Source: Lysobacteraceae bacterium (GTDB lineage Bacteria; Pseudomonadota; Gammaproteobacteria; Xanthomonadales; Xanthomonadaceae). From it: a stretch of DNA of 58,770 nucleotides. A program made the position numbers and the translations under genes. The notes beneath the pieces were generated by a model. That model was not told the DNA's origin. It saw only the letters and a list, made by a program, of their open reading frames with translations, and made no database searches. The stretch covers positions 1 to 58,770 of the forward strand of contig SSEV01000007.1 in NCBI GenBank assembly GCA_008015095.1, in the 5' to 3' direction. How positions within the stretch are numbered: position 1 is the stretch's first letter; each line of letters opens with the position of its first letter. Below, piece after piece: positions 28,238 through 36,460 of the stretch.

Positions 28238-28990
28238 TCAGCCTTTCTGCTTCGCGGATTTCGGTTTGGCGCGCGCGTAAGGGTGATTGCCCTCATCCCG
28301 TCGCGTCTCGAACAGCCCGGTGGCCTCGATCAGGCTGCTGAGTTTGCCGTAGCCGTAATTGCGCGCATCGAAGGGCCCGCGGTTGCGGATGTTGGTGCCG
28401 ACCGCTGAGAGGCTGGCCCAGCCGTCGTCTTCCTTCTCAGCCTCTACCGCGTCGCGCAGCAGATTCACCAGTTTGGTGTCCTGGCGCAGCTTCGCGGTCG
28501 GGACCGGCGGCACCGGCGCGGACGTGTCCGCGGGCCCGCCCGCATGCTTCGCCCCATCGGGGTGTTCGTCGATGTAGAGGAAGGTCGAGCAGGCGTTGAC
28601 GAAAGGCTCCGGCGTCTTTTTTTCGCCAAACCCGAAGACGCGCATGTTCTGCGCACGCAGGCGCATCGCCAACGGCGTGAAATCGGCGTCGCTGGAGACG
28701 ATCGCGAACGCATCGAATCTTCCGCTATGCAACAGATCCATGGCGTCGACCACCATCGCCATGTCCGACGCATTCTTGCCGGTGCTCAACGCGAATTGTT
28801 GGATCGGTTGGATTGCGTTGGGGTGCAAGGCGGCCTCCCATTTCTGCAGCGTCGGACTCTTCCAATTGCCATAGGCCCGACGCACGTTGGCGATCCCGTG
28901 CCGAGCAAGCTCGGCAAGGACGACCTCGATCTTGGAAGCCGGGGCATTGTCCGCATCGATCAGCAACGCGATCCGCATTCGATCATCCAT
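28238..28990 (-). CDS. NYN-domain (PIN-like) putative ribonuclease with C-terminal OST-HTH/LOTUS domain
   Basis: A 250-aa protein. The N-terminal NYN domain has the acidic metal-binding set LLIDADNAP (Asp12, Asp14), SDMAMVVDAMDLL and FAIVSSDADF, and the RVFGFGEKKTP strand. After a Pro/Ala linker (about 155-170) the C-terminal 75 residues match the OST-HTH/LOTUS RNA-binding layout (LVNLLRDAVEA ... WASLSAVGTNIRNRGPFDARNYGYGKLSSLIEATGLF). This is the LabA/DUF88-like arrangement, probably acting on RNA. Target unknown. The ribosome binding site GAGAG precedes the ATG. Confidence 0.88.
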   Translation of the reverse strand: MDDRMRIALLIDADNAPASKIEVVLAELARHGIANVRRAYGNWKSPTLQKWEAALHPNAIQPIQQFALSTGKNASDMAMVVDAMDLLHSGRFDAFAIVSSDADFTPLAMRLRAQNMRVFGFGEKKTPEPFVNACSTFLYIDEHPDGAKHAGGPADTSAPVPPVPTAKLRQDTKLVNLLRDAVEAEKEDDGWASLSAVGTNIRNRGPFDARNYGYGKLSSLIEATGLFETRRDEGNHPYARAKPKSAKQKG

Positions 28991-29020
28991 GGCGTTTCTC
29001 TCGACAGTGGTCCGCGCAGC

Positions 29021-29060
29021 CTAACAGGTTGTTGAAAAACGCACGTCGTGCGTGTTTTCG
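29021..29060 (-). repeat. Hairpin intergenic repeat, copy 3 (reverse orientation)
   Basis: On the minus strand this reads CGAAAACACGCAC then GTGCGTTTTTCAACAAC. ACGCAC/GTGCGT forms the stem, and the GCGTTTTTCAACAA.CTGT end matches the copy at 34516-34566. It lies upstream of the NYN gene start. Confidence 0.65.
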
Positions 29061-29198
29061 CGCTGCCATGCGCGCCAGCGTCAACAAGCGGTTTCCATAG
29101 CCTGCTATCGCGCCGGCCCGCAGAGGTTTGAACATCCCCCTCAAACTGCCGCCGGATCGATGGTGCGCGAGACGCATCGACGCCCTCCGCAAAAGAAA

Positions 29199-29220
29199 AC
29201 GGCCCGGGGAACCGGGCCGT
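29199..29220 (-). terminator. Intrinsic terminator of rpoH
   Basis: On the minus strand, ACGGCCCGG-TTCC-CCGGGCCGT is a perfect 9-bp stem with tetraloop followed by TTTTCTTTT. It starts 33 bp after the rpoH stop. Classic rho-independent form. Confidence 0.9.
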
Positions 29221-29253
29221 CGTCGTGGTCGCTGCGGGGTCTGCGGTTCGCGA

Positions 29254-30132
<879 letters not shown>

Positions 30133-30145
30133 GGTGTGCGGGAGT

Positions 30146-30172
30146 TTAGCAGTCGGGGGGTTGGAGTGCTAA
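30146..30172. promoter_or_regulatory. CIRCE-like operator (HrcA site) upstream of rpoH
   Basis: TTAGCAGTC-N9-GAGTGCTAA against the consensus TTAGCACTC-N9-GAGTGCTAA: 17 of 18 arm positions match and the spacer is exactly 9 nt. It lies 13-39 bp upstream of the rpoH ATG, where a bound repressor would block initiation or elongation. HrcA itself is not in the window. Confidence 0.8.
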
Positions 30173-30539
30173 AGGTGTGGGAAAGTTCCCGGGTTGCTGA
30201 GGGGTCAACAAAAGATCTCTCTTCAGAAAGAGATAACGTCAGAACCTTCGCGATCGTGTCACGCCTGCAAATTCGGCTCTATGAGTCAAATAAAATCAGA
30301 TGGTTACAATCTGAGCTCTGGCCTCAAACTCGCCTGCCCTGCGCTGAAGAAGAGCCTGCCAGACCGACCTGCCGCCTAGGGCCTGTTAACACCTCAGCGG
30401 TTCCGCGCACCATGGAGGGTGATCTCGTGGATCGAGCGCGCAAGGACTTGATCCCGCGGGAGCAGTGGCAGGTTTGGCCTGCGTCTACGACGTCTGAAGA
30501 ACACCAGGACGGCGGTTGTTCAGACCTTCCTTCGCGAGA
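30173..30539. other. 367-bp intergenic stretch with possible mobile-element debris
   Basis: This lies between the rpoH promoter region and the 3' end of the anti-sigma gene. 30200-30330 is lower in GC than its surroundings and has an imperfect hairpin (ATCTCT / AGAGAT, about 30220). The 15-mer CTAGGGCCTGTTAAC (30376-30390) is identical to 27621-27635. The following 150 bp look like a fragment of something larger but I cannot name it. No supportable gene. Confidence 0.4.
30376..30390. repeat. 15-bp dispersed repeat
   Basis: CTAGGGCCTGTTAAC occurs exactly here and at 27621-27635, both in intergenic DNA. It could be an end of a non-autonomous element or part of a repeated terminator. Only two copies are seen. 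Confidence 0.6.
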
Positions 30540-31298
30540 TCAGATCCGAACGATGCCGCCCTTGGCCACGATCGGTCCGGTTGGCGCGCCATGCGGTGCG
30601 CCGGTGGGGGGTTCCAGCGATACGGCGAGCAGGCTGCCTTCGGCCAGGGCGCGGCGCAGGTCTTCGGGGACATCGATTTCGCAGGTCTTGCCGATCGGCA
30701 GCAGGCCCAGCGAGCGCGGCGCTTCGCCGGGTGCGATCAGCCACAGTTCGGGCGCGCGATCCTCGTTGTCGTCAGGCCCGGGAACCGGCATCAACCAGAG
30801 TTTGCCGCGCCCGGCGTCGACCGACGCCAACCAGCCCGCGCTGCCGTCTTCGCGCGCAAGCGCGGTCACCGGCAACATCGGTTGCGGTTCGATGATCACC
30901 ACCGGTGGAGGTGTCGGTGGCGGTTGCACGCGGCCGAAAAACACTGCGGCGACGGCGGCGGCGGCCGCGAGTCCCGCGACGCTCTGCCAGAAGCCGACGC
31001 GTCGCCATGCGCGCTGCTCGCGTTCGTTTTCGATCGGCGACCAGCCGATGCGGGTGCGAATGCGCGGCCACAGATGCGCCGGTGGCGCGGCCGGTGCGAT
31101 CTCGTCGGTCAGCGCCGCAAGCCGTTTCTCCCACCCCTCGACCAGCCGTGCGAATGCCGGATCGCGTTCGATCCGCGCCTGCGCTTCGCGGCGTTGCGTC
31201 GCGTTCAATACGCCCAGCACGTATTCGCCCGCCAGCACATCGGCAGGCGGCGGATCGGGAAAGTCTTCGTGATCGGGCGGCGGCGCGGTGATGTTCAT
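30540..31298 (-). CDS. Anti-sigma factor, RskA (anti-sigma-K) family
   Basis: A 252-aa single-pass membrane protein. ATG at 31298 overlaps the sigma-factor stop by 4 nt (ATGA). The N-terminal cytosolic zinc-free sigma-binding region has ADVLAGEYVLGVLNATQRREAQARIERDPAF and AHLWPRIRTRIG. One membrane helix lies at about residues 116-132 (SVAGLAAAAAVAAVFFG). The periplasmic part is the RskA C-domain with GWLASVDAGRGKLWLMPVPG, ELWLIAPGEAPRSLGLLP and AVSLEPPTGAP. It should hold the ECF sigma factor encoded upstream inactive until a periplasmic signal triggers its release. Confidence 0.9.
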   Translation of the reverse strand: MNITAPPPDHEDFPDPPPADVLAGEYVLGVLNATQRREAQARIERDPAFARLVEGWEKRLAALTDEIAPAAPPAHLWPRIRTRIGWSPIENEREQRAWRRVGFWQSVAGLAAAAAVAAVFFGRVQPPPTPPPVVIIEPQPMLPVTALAREDGSAGWLASVDAGRGKLWLMPVPGPDDNEDRAPELWLIAPGEAPRSLGLLPIGKTCEIDVPEDLRRALAEGSLLAVSLEPPTGAPHGAPTGPIVAKGGIVRI

Positions 31299-31885
31299 CG
31301 TTCGAGGCACACCCGTAGTTGCATCAGGCCACGGCGGATCCAACTTTTGACCGACCCCAGCGGCGAGCCGCTGCGTTCGGCCAGTTCTTCGTAGGTCGCG
31401 CCGTCGAAGAACGCGGTGCGGATCAGTTCGCGGCGGCGTTGGTCGAGTTTGTCCATGCATGCGTCGAGGCGCGCGCGGTCGGTCGCGGTCTCGGCGTGTT
31501 GTTGCGGCGTCGGACCATGATCGGGCGCTTCGGCCGCGTCTTCGATCGGCGCATGACGTTGTGCATGCGGAGTCGCACGCAGCCGGTCGATGGCTTTGTT
31601 GCGCGCGATCATCGCCAGCCACGCCTGCGCGCTGGCGCGGTCGGCATCGTATTGCCCGGCCTTGCGCCAGACGCTGGCGTAGACCTCCTGCAGTACATCT
31701 TCAGCCTCGGCGCGGTCCGGCAGCACACGCAGGCAGATTCCGAAGAGCTTGCTGGAAGTGGCGCGGTACAGGGTCTCGAACGCGCTACGGCTGCCCGAGG
31801 CCACATCGGCCAACAGCGCGGCGATGTGCTCGGTTTCTTCCATCGATGCAGGCAACGACAATTCGGACAGCGACAATTGGGACAT
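31295..31885 (-). CDS. ECF sigma factor (SigK/RskA-paired type)
   Basis: A 196-aa group IV sigma factor. Region 2 is FETLYRATSSKLFGICLRVLPDRAEAEDVLQEVYASVWRKAGQYD with AWLAMIARNKAIDRLR. Region 4 is CMDKLDQRRRELIRTAFFDGATYEELAERSGSPLGSVKSWIRRGL. The start at 31885 (MSQLSLSEL) is chosen because it precedes the first family residues; the frame is open to 32062. No region 3, as expected. Translationally coupled to the anti-sigma factor. A distinctive inverted repeat lies about 90 bp upstream. Confidence 0.9.
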   Translation of the reverse strand: MSQLSLSELSLPASMEETEHIAALLADVASGSRSAFETLYRATSSKLFGICLRVLPDRAEAEDVLQEVYASVWRKAGQYDADRASAQAWLAMIARNKAIDRLRATPHAQRHAPIEDAAEAPDHGPTPQQHAETATDRARLDACMDKLDQRRRELIRTAFFDGATYEELAERSGSPLGSVKSWIRRGLMQLRVCLER

Positions 31886-31970
31886 CCTCAAGGCCTGTCG
31901 GTCGGGCCGACCGTGGCTCCGATGCGGCCCATCGGATTGCCCGGCCAACGCAATCAGTGCACTCGTGCGA

Positions 31971-32021
31971 TCGAATGTCCGCACGCATGTTCGACACGCA
32001 TGTTCAAACACGGACATTCGA
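31971..32021. promoter_or_regulatory. Inverted repeat enclosing two tandem 13-bp repeats upstream of the ECF sigma gene
   Basis: TCGAATGTCCG (31971-31981) and its exact reverse complement CGGACATTCGA (32011-32021) flank a 29-nt interval. That interval holds CACGCATGTTCGA and CACGCATGTTCAA in tandem (31982-32007). The site lies between htpG and the ECF gene. It could be an operator or a stem-loop in the sigma leader RNA. Confidence 0.55.
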
Positions 32022-32143
32022 GCACACGAATCAGCGCGGTACGGTCGCCATCGCGACCGCACCAGTCTGTTCCGATTACGCAGGAAGCGTCAATCCGGAT
32101 GCAGTCGTGTGCATGCCGCTGTCGGAACCTCGTCCCAACGAAC

Positions 32144-32184
32144 GGGCCCGACGCGGGAAGCGCCCCGCTTTGGCATCCGGGCCC
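32144..32184 (-). terminator. Branched hairpin right after htpG
   Basis: On the minus strand GGGCCCG ... CGGGCCC (7-bp outer stem) encloses a second GCGGG/CCCGC stem, beginning at the base after the htpG stop, followed by GTTCGTT. Likely terminator. Confidence 0.55.
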
Positions 32185-34080
32185 TCAGTTCGCGAGCAAC
32201 CGGTTCATCCGCGCGATGAACGCCGCCGGGTCGTCCAGCGCGCCGCCTTCGGCCAGCATCGCCTGCTCGAACAACAACAGCGCGTAATCGGCGCCGCGGG
32301 CGTCATCGGTCTCTGCTTCGAGCTTGTGCACCAACGCGTGCCGGGGATTGATTTCCAGGATCGGCGTCGACGCCGGCGCAGCTTGTCCTGCTGCGCGGAA
32401 CAGGCGTTGCATGTGCAACGACATGTCGTAGTCCTCCACCACCAGGCAGGACGCCGAATCGACCAGCCGGTTGGAGACGCGCACTTCCCGGATACGGTCG
32501 CCGAGCGCGGTCTTGATCTTCTCGATCACCGGAGCCGCGGCCTTGGCCGCTTCCTCCTGTTCGGTCTTGTCGGCGGCCTCGCCGAGTTTGTCGAGGTCGA
32601 GTTCGCCCTTGGCGACATTGCGCATGCGTTTGCCGGCGTACTCGTGCAGATACCCGGAGATCCAGTCGTCGATGCGCTCGTGCATCAGCAGCACTTCGAT
32701 GCCGCGCGCTTTCAGCGCTTCCAGCTTGGGATGGCTGCGCGCGGCGTTCCAACTGTCCGCGGTGAGGTAGTAGATCTCTTCCTGCAAACCGGCCATGCGG
32801 CCGATGTAGTCATCCAGCGTCACGCGCTGTTCCGCGTTCTCGCTGCGGGTGGAGGGGAAACGCAGCAGCTTGAGCACGCGCTCGCGGTTGGCGCTGTCTT
32901 CGGCCACGCCTTCCTTGAGCACCGCGCCGAATTCGTCCCACCATGCGCTGTACTTTTCCGGCTCGTCGCGGGCGATCTTTTCCAGCAGATCGAGCACGCG
33001 CTTAGTCAGCGCGCCCTTGATCCGTTCGGATTGGCGGCTTTCCTGCAGGATCTCGCGGCTGACGTTCAGCGGCAGGTCGTCGGAATCGACCACCCCGCGC
33101 ACGAAACGCAGATAGGCCGGCAGCATCTGCTCGGCGGCGTCCATGATGAAGATGCGCTTGATGTAGAGCTTGAGTCCCTTGCGATCTTCGCGACCCTGCT
33201 GGAAATCGAACGGCGCGCGCTCGGGCAGGTACAGCAGCGAAGAGAAGTTCTGGTTGCCTTCGACCCGGTTGTGGGTCCAGGCCATGGGATCGCTGAAATC
33301 GTGGGCGATGTGCTTGTAGAAGCTCTTGTAATCGTCGTCGCCCAGTTCGTTCTTCGGACGCATCCACAGGGCCGAAGCCTGATTGACGGTCTCGCGGTCC
33401 GGCGTTTCGTCCTCGTTCTGCGCGGTTGCGGCCATGCGGATCGGGAAGCCGACATGATCGGAATAGGTGCGCACCAGCGAGCGCAGCTTCCAATTATCGA
33501 GATAAGCCTCCTCTCCTTCGCGCAGATGCAGGGTGACGACGGTGCCGCGCGGGGTATCGGCCGGCGCCGCTTCGACGGTGAAATGCCCGTCGCCGCGCGA
33601 ACGCCAGGTCCAGGCTTCGTGATGGCCGGCGCGGCGGCTGGTGACGCTGATTTCGTCGGCGACGATGAATGCGGAATAGAAACCCACGCCGAACTGGCCG
33701 ATCAGCTGCGCGTCGGCTTTCTGTCCGGCGGCCATGCTGTCGAGAAAGCGTTTGGTGCCGGAGCGGGCGACGGTGCCGAGATTGCCGATGAGTTCGTCAT
33801 GACTCATACCGATACCGCTATCGCGCACACTTACGGTGCGGGCGTCGCGGTCGAGATCGAGATCGATGACGAGATCTGGCTGATCGGCCAGCAGTGCGGG
33901 GTCTGCGATCGCCTCGAAGCGGATCTTCTCGCAGGCGTCGGAGGCGTTGGACACCAGTTCGCGCAGGAAGATGTCCTTGTTCGAATACAACGAATGGATG
34001 ACCAGGTTCAGAACCTGCTGCACTTCGGCCTGGAAGGCATGGGTTTCCACAGAATGCGGGGTGGCGGTCTCGGCGCTCAT
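32185..34080 (-). CDS. htpG: Molecular chaperone HtpG (Hsp90)
   Basis: A 631-aa cytosolic ATP-dependent chaperone, normal length. The start at 34080 (MSAETATP) has AGGAAAG 7 nt upstream; the frame is open to 34194. The GHKL ATP-binding motifs are present: LRELVSNASDACEKIRFEA (N-box), DSGIGM, and IGQFGVGFYSAFIVAD. The middle domain has RAPFDFQQGREDRKGLKLYIKRIFIMD and the catalytic-loop region SREILQESR. Transcription likely starts from the RpoH-type promoter at 34169-34195. The MbtH gene is divergent. Confidence 0.97.
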   Translation of the reverse strand: MSAETATPHSVETHAFQAEVQQVLNLVIHSLYSNKDIFLRELVSNASDACEKIRFEAIADPALLADQPDLVIDLDLDRDARTVSVRDSGIGMSHDELIGNLGTVARSGTKRFLDSMAAGQKADAQLIGQFGVGFYSAFIVADEISVTSRRAGHHEAWTWRSRGDGHFTVEAAPADTPRGTVVTLHLREGEEAYLDNWKLRSLVRTYSDHVGFPIRMAATAQNEDETPDRETVNQASALWMRPKNELGDDDYKSFYKHIAHDFSDPMAWTHNRVEGNQNFSSLLYLPERAPFDFQQGREDRKGLKLYIKRIFIMDAAEQMLPAYLRFVRGVVDSDDLPLNVSREILQESRQSERIKGALTKRVLDLLEKIARDEPEKYSAWWDEFGAVLKEGVAEDSANRERVLKLLRFPSTRSENAEQRVTLDDYIGRMAGLQEEIYYLTADSWNAARSHPKLEALKARGIEVLLMHERIDDWISGYLHEYAGKRMRNVAKGELDLDKLGEAADKTEQEEAAKAAAPVIEKIKTALGDRIREVRVSNRLVDSASCLVVEDYDMSLHMQRLFRAAGQAAPASTPILEINPRHALVHKLEAETDDARGADYALLLFEQAMLAEGGALDDPAAFIARMNRLLAN

Positions 34081-34168
34081 CGGGGCTTTCCTAGAATCTT
34101 GGGGTTTCGATCGGATCGGCGGCCCGGCATCCGGGCAGGCGCACGGACCGGGCGATCTCGGGCGTGAG

Positions 34169-34195
34169 GTTGGGCCCGGACCCCAGGGTTTCAAG
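34169..34195 (-). promoter_or_regulatory. Candidate RpoH (sigma-32) promoter of htpG
   Basis: On the minus strand, CTTGAAA (34195-34189), 14 nt, then CCCAAC (34174-34169). The sigma-32 consensus is CTTGAAA-N13/14-CCCCAT. The -35 is exact and the -10 partial. Located about 90 bp upstream of the htpG start; rpoH is in the same window. Confidence 0.5.
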
Positions 34196-34283
34196 CCCCC
34201 GTCGGGGGAAACCTCAGCGCGAGACCGGGGCTTGATCGCCGGCTATCCTGATCCGCCCGGACTGTCCTGCGGAGGAGCCCGCG

Positions 34284-34499
34284 ATGTCGGAAGAGCACGA
34301 AGACAACAGCCTGTACAGGGTGGTGGTCAATCACGAAGAGCAGTATTCGATCTGGCCCCTGCATCGCGAACTGCCGTTGGGCTGGACCGATGTTGGCAAA
34401 CATGGTCCCAAGCAGGAGTGCCTGGACTACATCAAAGAGGCGTGGACCGATATGCGGCCGCTGAGTCTGCGCAAAAAGATGGAGCAAGGCGGCGGTTGA
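34284..34499 (+). CDS. mbtH: MbtH-like protein
   Basis: A 71-aa protein with the full MbtH signature: N-x-E-x-x-YS.WP ([10 protein letters not shown]), P.GW..VG..G, CL.YI...WTDMRP.SLR. It has GGAGGAG 6 nt before the ATG. MbtH proteins bind and activate adenylation domains of nonribosomal peptide synthetases. No NRPS gene is in the window, so this is an orphan copy that may serve a synthetase elsewhere. A siderophore or cobalamin-type importer lies just downstream on the other strand. Confidence 0.93.
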   Translation: MSEEHEDNSLYRVVVNHEEQYSIWPLHRELPLGWTDVGKHGPKQECLDYIKEAWTDMRPLSLRKKMEQGGG

Positions 34500-34515
34500 A
34501 CGGCCGCGCGGGCCG

Positions 34516-34566
34516 CGAAGCGGCGAGTCAAAACGCACAGGACGCGCGTTTTTCAACAAGCTGTAG
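34516..34566 (+). repeat. Hairpin intergenic repeat, copy 2
   Basis: CGAAGCGGCGAGTCAAAACGC, 9 nt, GCGTTTTTCAACAAGCTGTAG. The 7-bp AAAACGC/GCGTTTT stem and T-run can act as terminator for mbtH. The left arm is identical to the copy at 15793. Confidence 0.75.
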
Positions 34567-34574
34567 CGTGTGTT

Positions 34575-35429
34575 TCATCTCTCCGCAGGCGACGTGCTGG
34601 TCCCGGTCCGTGCGGCGTTGCGCGACGTCGGCGCGCGCCAGGGCTCGGCGACGAACAGCATGTCATCGCCGAATCGGGTCTGTGTCACCGGGTGCCGAAA
34701 CGCCGTCGACAACGCCGCGGCGGTGACGACCTCGCGCACCGGTCCGTGCACCGTCCCGCCTTCACCGTCGAGCAGAATGCAATGGCTCGCATAGCGATAG
34801 GCGAGGTTGATGTCGTGGATCGAATACGCGATCGCGCGCCCTTCGTCGCGGGCCAGCGACTGCAGATGCCCCAGCACCAGGACTTGATGATGCAGGTCAA
34901 GCGATGCCACCGGCTCGTCGAACAACAATGTGCCGACTTGCTGGGCCAACAGCATCGCAATGCCCACGCGCTGGCGTTCGCCGCCGGAGAGCGTGATCAC
35001 GTCGCGGCCGTGAAAACCATCCAGGCCGACGGTGGCGAGCGCGTCCAGCGCGACCTGATGATCGTAACCGCCGCCCCAGCCCCAGGGCGAGAGATGCGGA
35101 TGCCGCGCGGTCAGCACCACATCGAGCACTTTGGCGTGGAAAGTGTCGTGCACGGTCTGCGGCATATAGCCGCGCAGGCGCGCCGATTCGAGCGGGGACC
35201 GTTCGGAATATTCGCGGCCGTCGTACAGAATCCGGCCCGCCGACGGCCGATGCAGCCCGGCGATGGCTCGCAACAGGGTGGTCTTGCCCGCGCCGTTCGC
35301 GCCGAGCACGCACCAGATCTCGCCTGTTGCGATGCGCAGATCGAGCGAGCGCACCAGCACGCGGTTGCCGATCTCCAGGCGCAGACCCTGCAATTCGATC
35401 GGAGTCGAAGCGGGGGCAATAGACATCAT
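34575..35429 (-). CDS. ABC transporter ATP-binding protein (BtuD/FecE type)
   Basis: A 284-aa ATPase of the importer for cobalamin, heme or ferric siderophores. Walker A GANGAGKTTLL is near residues 43-53, the signature LSGGERQRV near 150, Walker B TLLFDEPVASLD, and the switch His in YSIHDINLAYRYA. The start MMSIAPAS overlaps the permease stop (TGATG). The C-terminus after DDMLFVAEPW is extended by about 20 polar residues. Third gene of a SBP-permease-ATPase operon. Confidence 0.9.
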   Translation of the reverse strand: MMSIAPASTPIELQGLRLEIGNRVLVRSLDLRIATGEIWCVLGANGAGKTTLLRAIAGLHRPSAGRILYDGREYSERSPLESARLRGYMPQTVHDTFHAKVLDVVLTARHPHLSPWGWGGGYDHQVALDALATVGLDGFHGRDVITLSGGERQRVGIAMLLAQQVGTLLFDEPVASLDLHHQVLVLGHLQSLARDEGRAIAYSIHDINLAYRYASHCILLDGEGGTVHGPVREVVTAAALSTAFRHPVTQTRFGDDMLFVAEPWRAPTSRNAARTGTSTSPAER

Positions 35430-36460
35430 CAGCGACCAATCCGCTGCAGCAGGAACAGAAAGGCCGGCACGCCGCCCAGCACCATGACGGTGCCGACCGG
35501 CAACTGCAGCGGCGCGAACGCGACCCGGGCGATGGTGTCGGCCACGACCAGCAGACCGCCGCCGGCGATCGTGGCGGCAGGCAACAGCACGCGTTGATCG
35601 TTGCCAATCGCAAGTCGCAAAGCATGCGGCACGACCAGGCCGACGAAGCCGACCGCGCCGGCCGTGGTCACTGCGATCGCGGTCGCGATCGAAGCGATCA
35701 GGAAGATCGACATGCGCAAGCGCCCCACGCGCACGCCCAGGCTCGCCGCCACCGCATCGCCATGCAACAACACATTGAGCTGACGCAAGAGCGGCGCCAG
35801 CGCAAGCACGACGCAGGCCAACGCGATCAACGGCAGGGCGTAGGCGTCGACGCCCCCGAAATCGCCGATCATCCAGAACAACATGCCGCGCAGATGACGG
35901 TCGGGCGCCAGAGTCAGGATCAGGGTGATCAACGCGCCCCAGGCCGCGGCGAGCATCACCCCGGTGAGCAGCAACCGTGGCGATTCCGGTGCGGCCGCGG
36001 CGATCTTCGGCCGCGCCAGATCGCGATTGGCCAGCACGAACACCAGCACGCACGACAGCAGCGCCCCGAAGGCCGCACCGGTATTGATCAACAACGCGCC
36101 CGCGCCGAGCAACATCGCGCCTAGCGCGCCGACCGCGGCGCCTCCGGACAGGCCCAGGACGTAGGGATCGGCCAACGGATTGCGCAACAGCACCTGCATC
36201 AGACAACCGGCTGCGGCCAACAACCCTCCCGTACCGAACGCGGCGAGCGCGCGTGGCAGACGCAAGTCATAGACCGCGATCGCGGCGAGCGAATCGTCAT
36301 GCGCGAATAGCGCCTGCCACGATTCGGCGAAGCTGATCGCGCTGCTGCCCAGGAAAACAGCCGCGCCGATCGCGCAGACGGCCGCGACCGACAACAACGC
36401 CCAAATCGCCAGCGCGCGGGTGAACGTGGCCGGGCGATAGTCGGGGCGCGAACCGGTCAA
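35429..36460 (-). CDS. FecCD-family permease (BtuC type)
   Basis: A 343-aa inner-membrane permease with about 9-10 helices. Family motifs: LPRALAAFGTGGLLAAAGCLMQVLLRNPLADPYVLGLSGGAAVGA near residues 67-112 and AGAVGFVGLVVPHALRLAIG with the coupling-helix region, then PVGTVMVLGGVPAFLFLL at the end. It overlaps both neighbours by 1-4 nt. It forms a homodimeric channel with the ATPase encoded downstream. Confidence 0.92.
   Translation of the reverse strand: MTGSRPDYRPATFTRALAIWALLSVAAVCAIGAAVFLGSSAISFAESWQALFAHDDSLAAIAVYDLRLPRALAAFGTGGLLAAAGCLMQVLLRNPLADPYVLGLSGGAAVGALGAMLLGAGALLINTGAAFGALLSCVLVFVLANRDLARPKIAAAAPESPRLLLTGVMLAAAWGALITLILTLAPDRHLRGMLFWMIGDFGGVDAYALPLIALACVVLALAPLLRQLNVLLHGDAVAASLGVRVGRLRMSIFLIASIATAIAVTTAGAVGFVGLVVPHALRLAIGNDQRVLLPAATIAGGGLLVVADTIARVAFAPLQLPVGTVMVLGGVPAFLFLLQRIGR

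Noticed and set aside
31459..34167. 902-codon plus-strand frame across the ECF gene and htpG
   Set aside because: It spans two clear genes on the opposite strand and is a codon-bias artefact of high GC.
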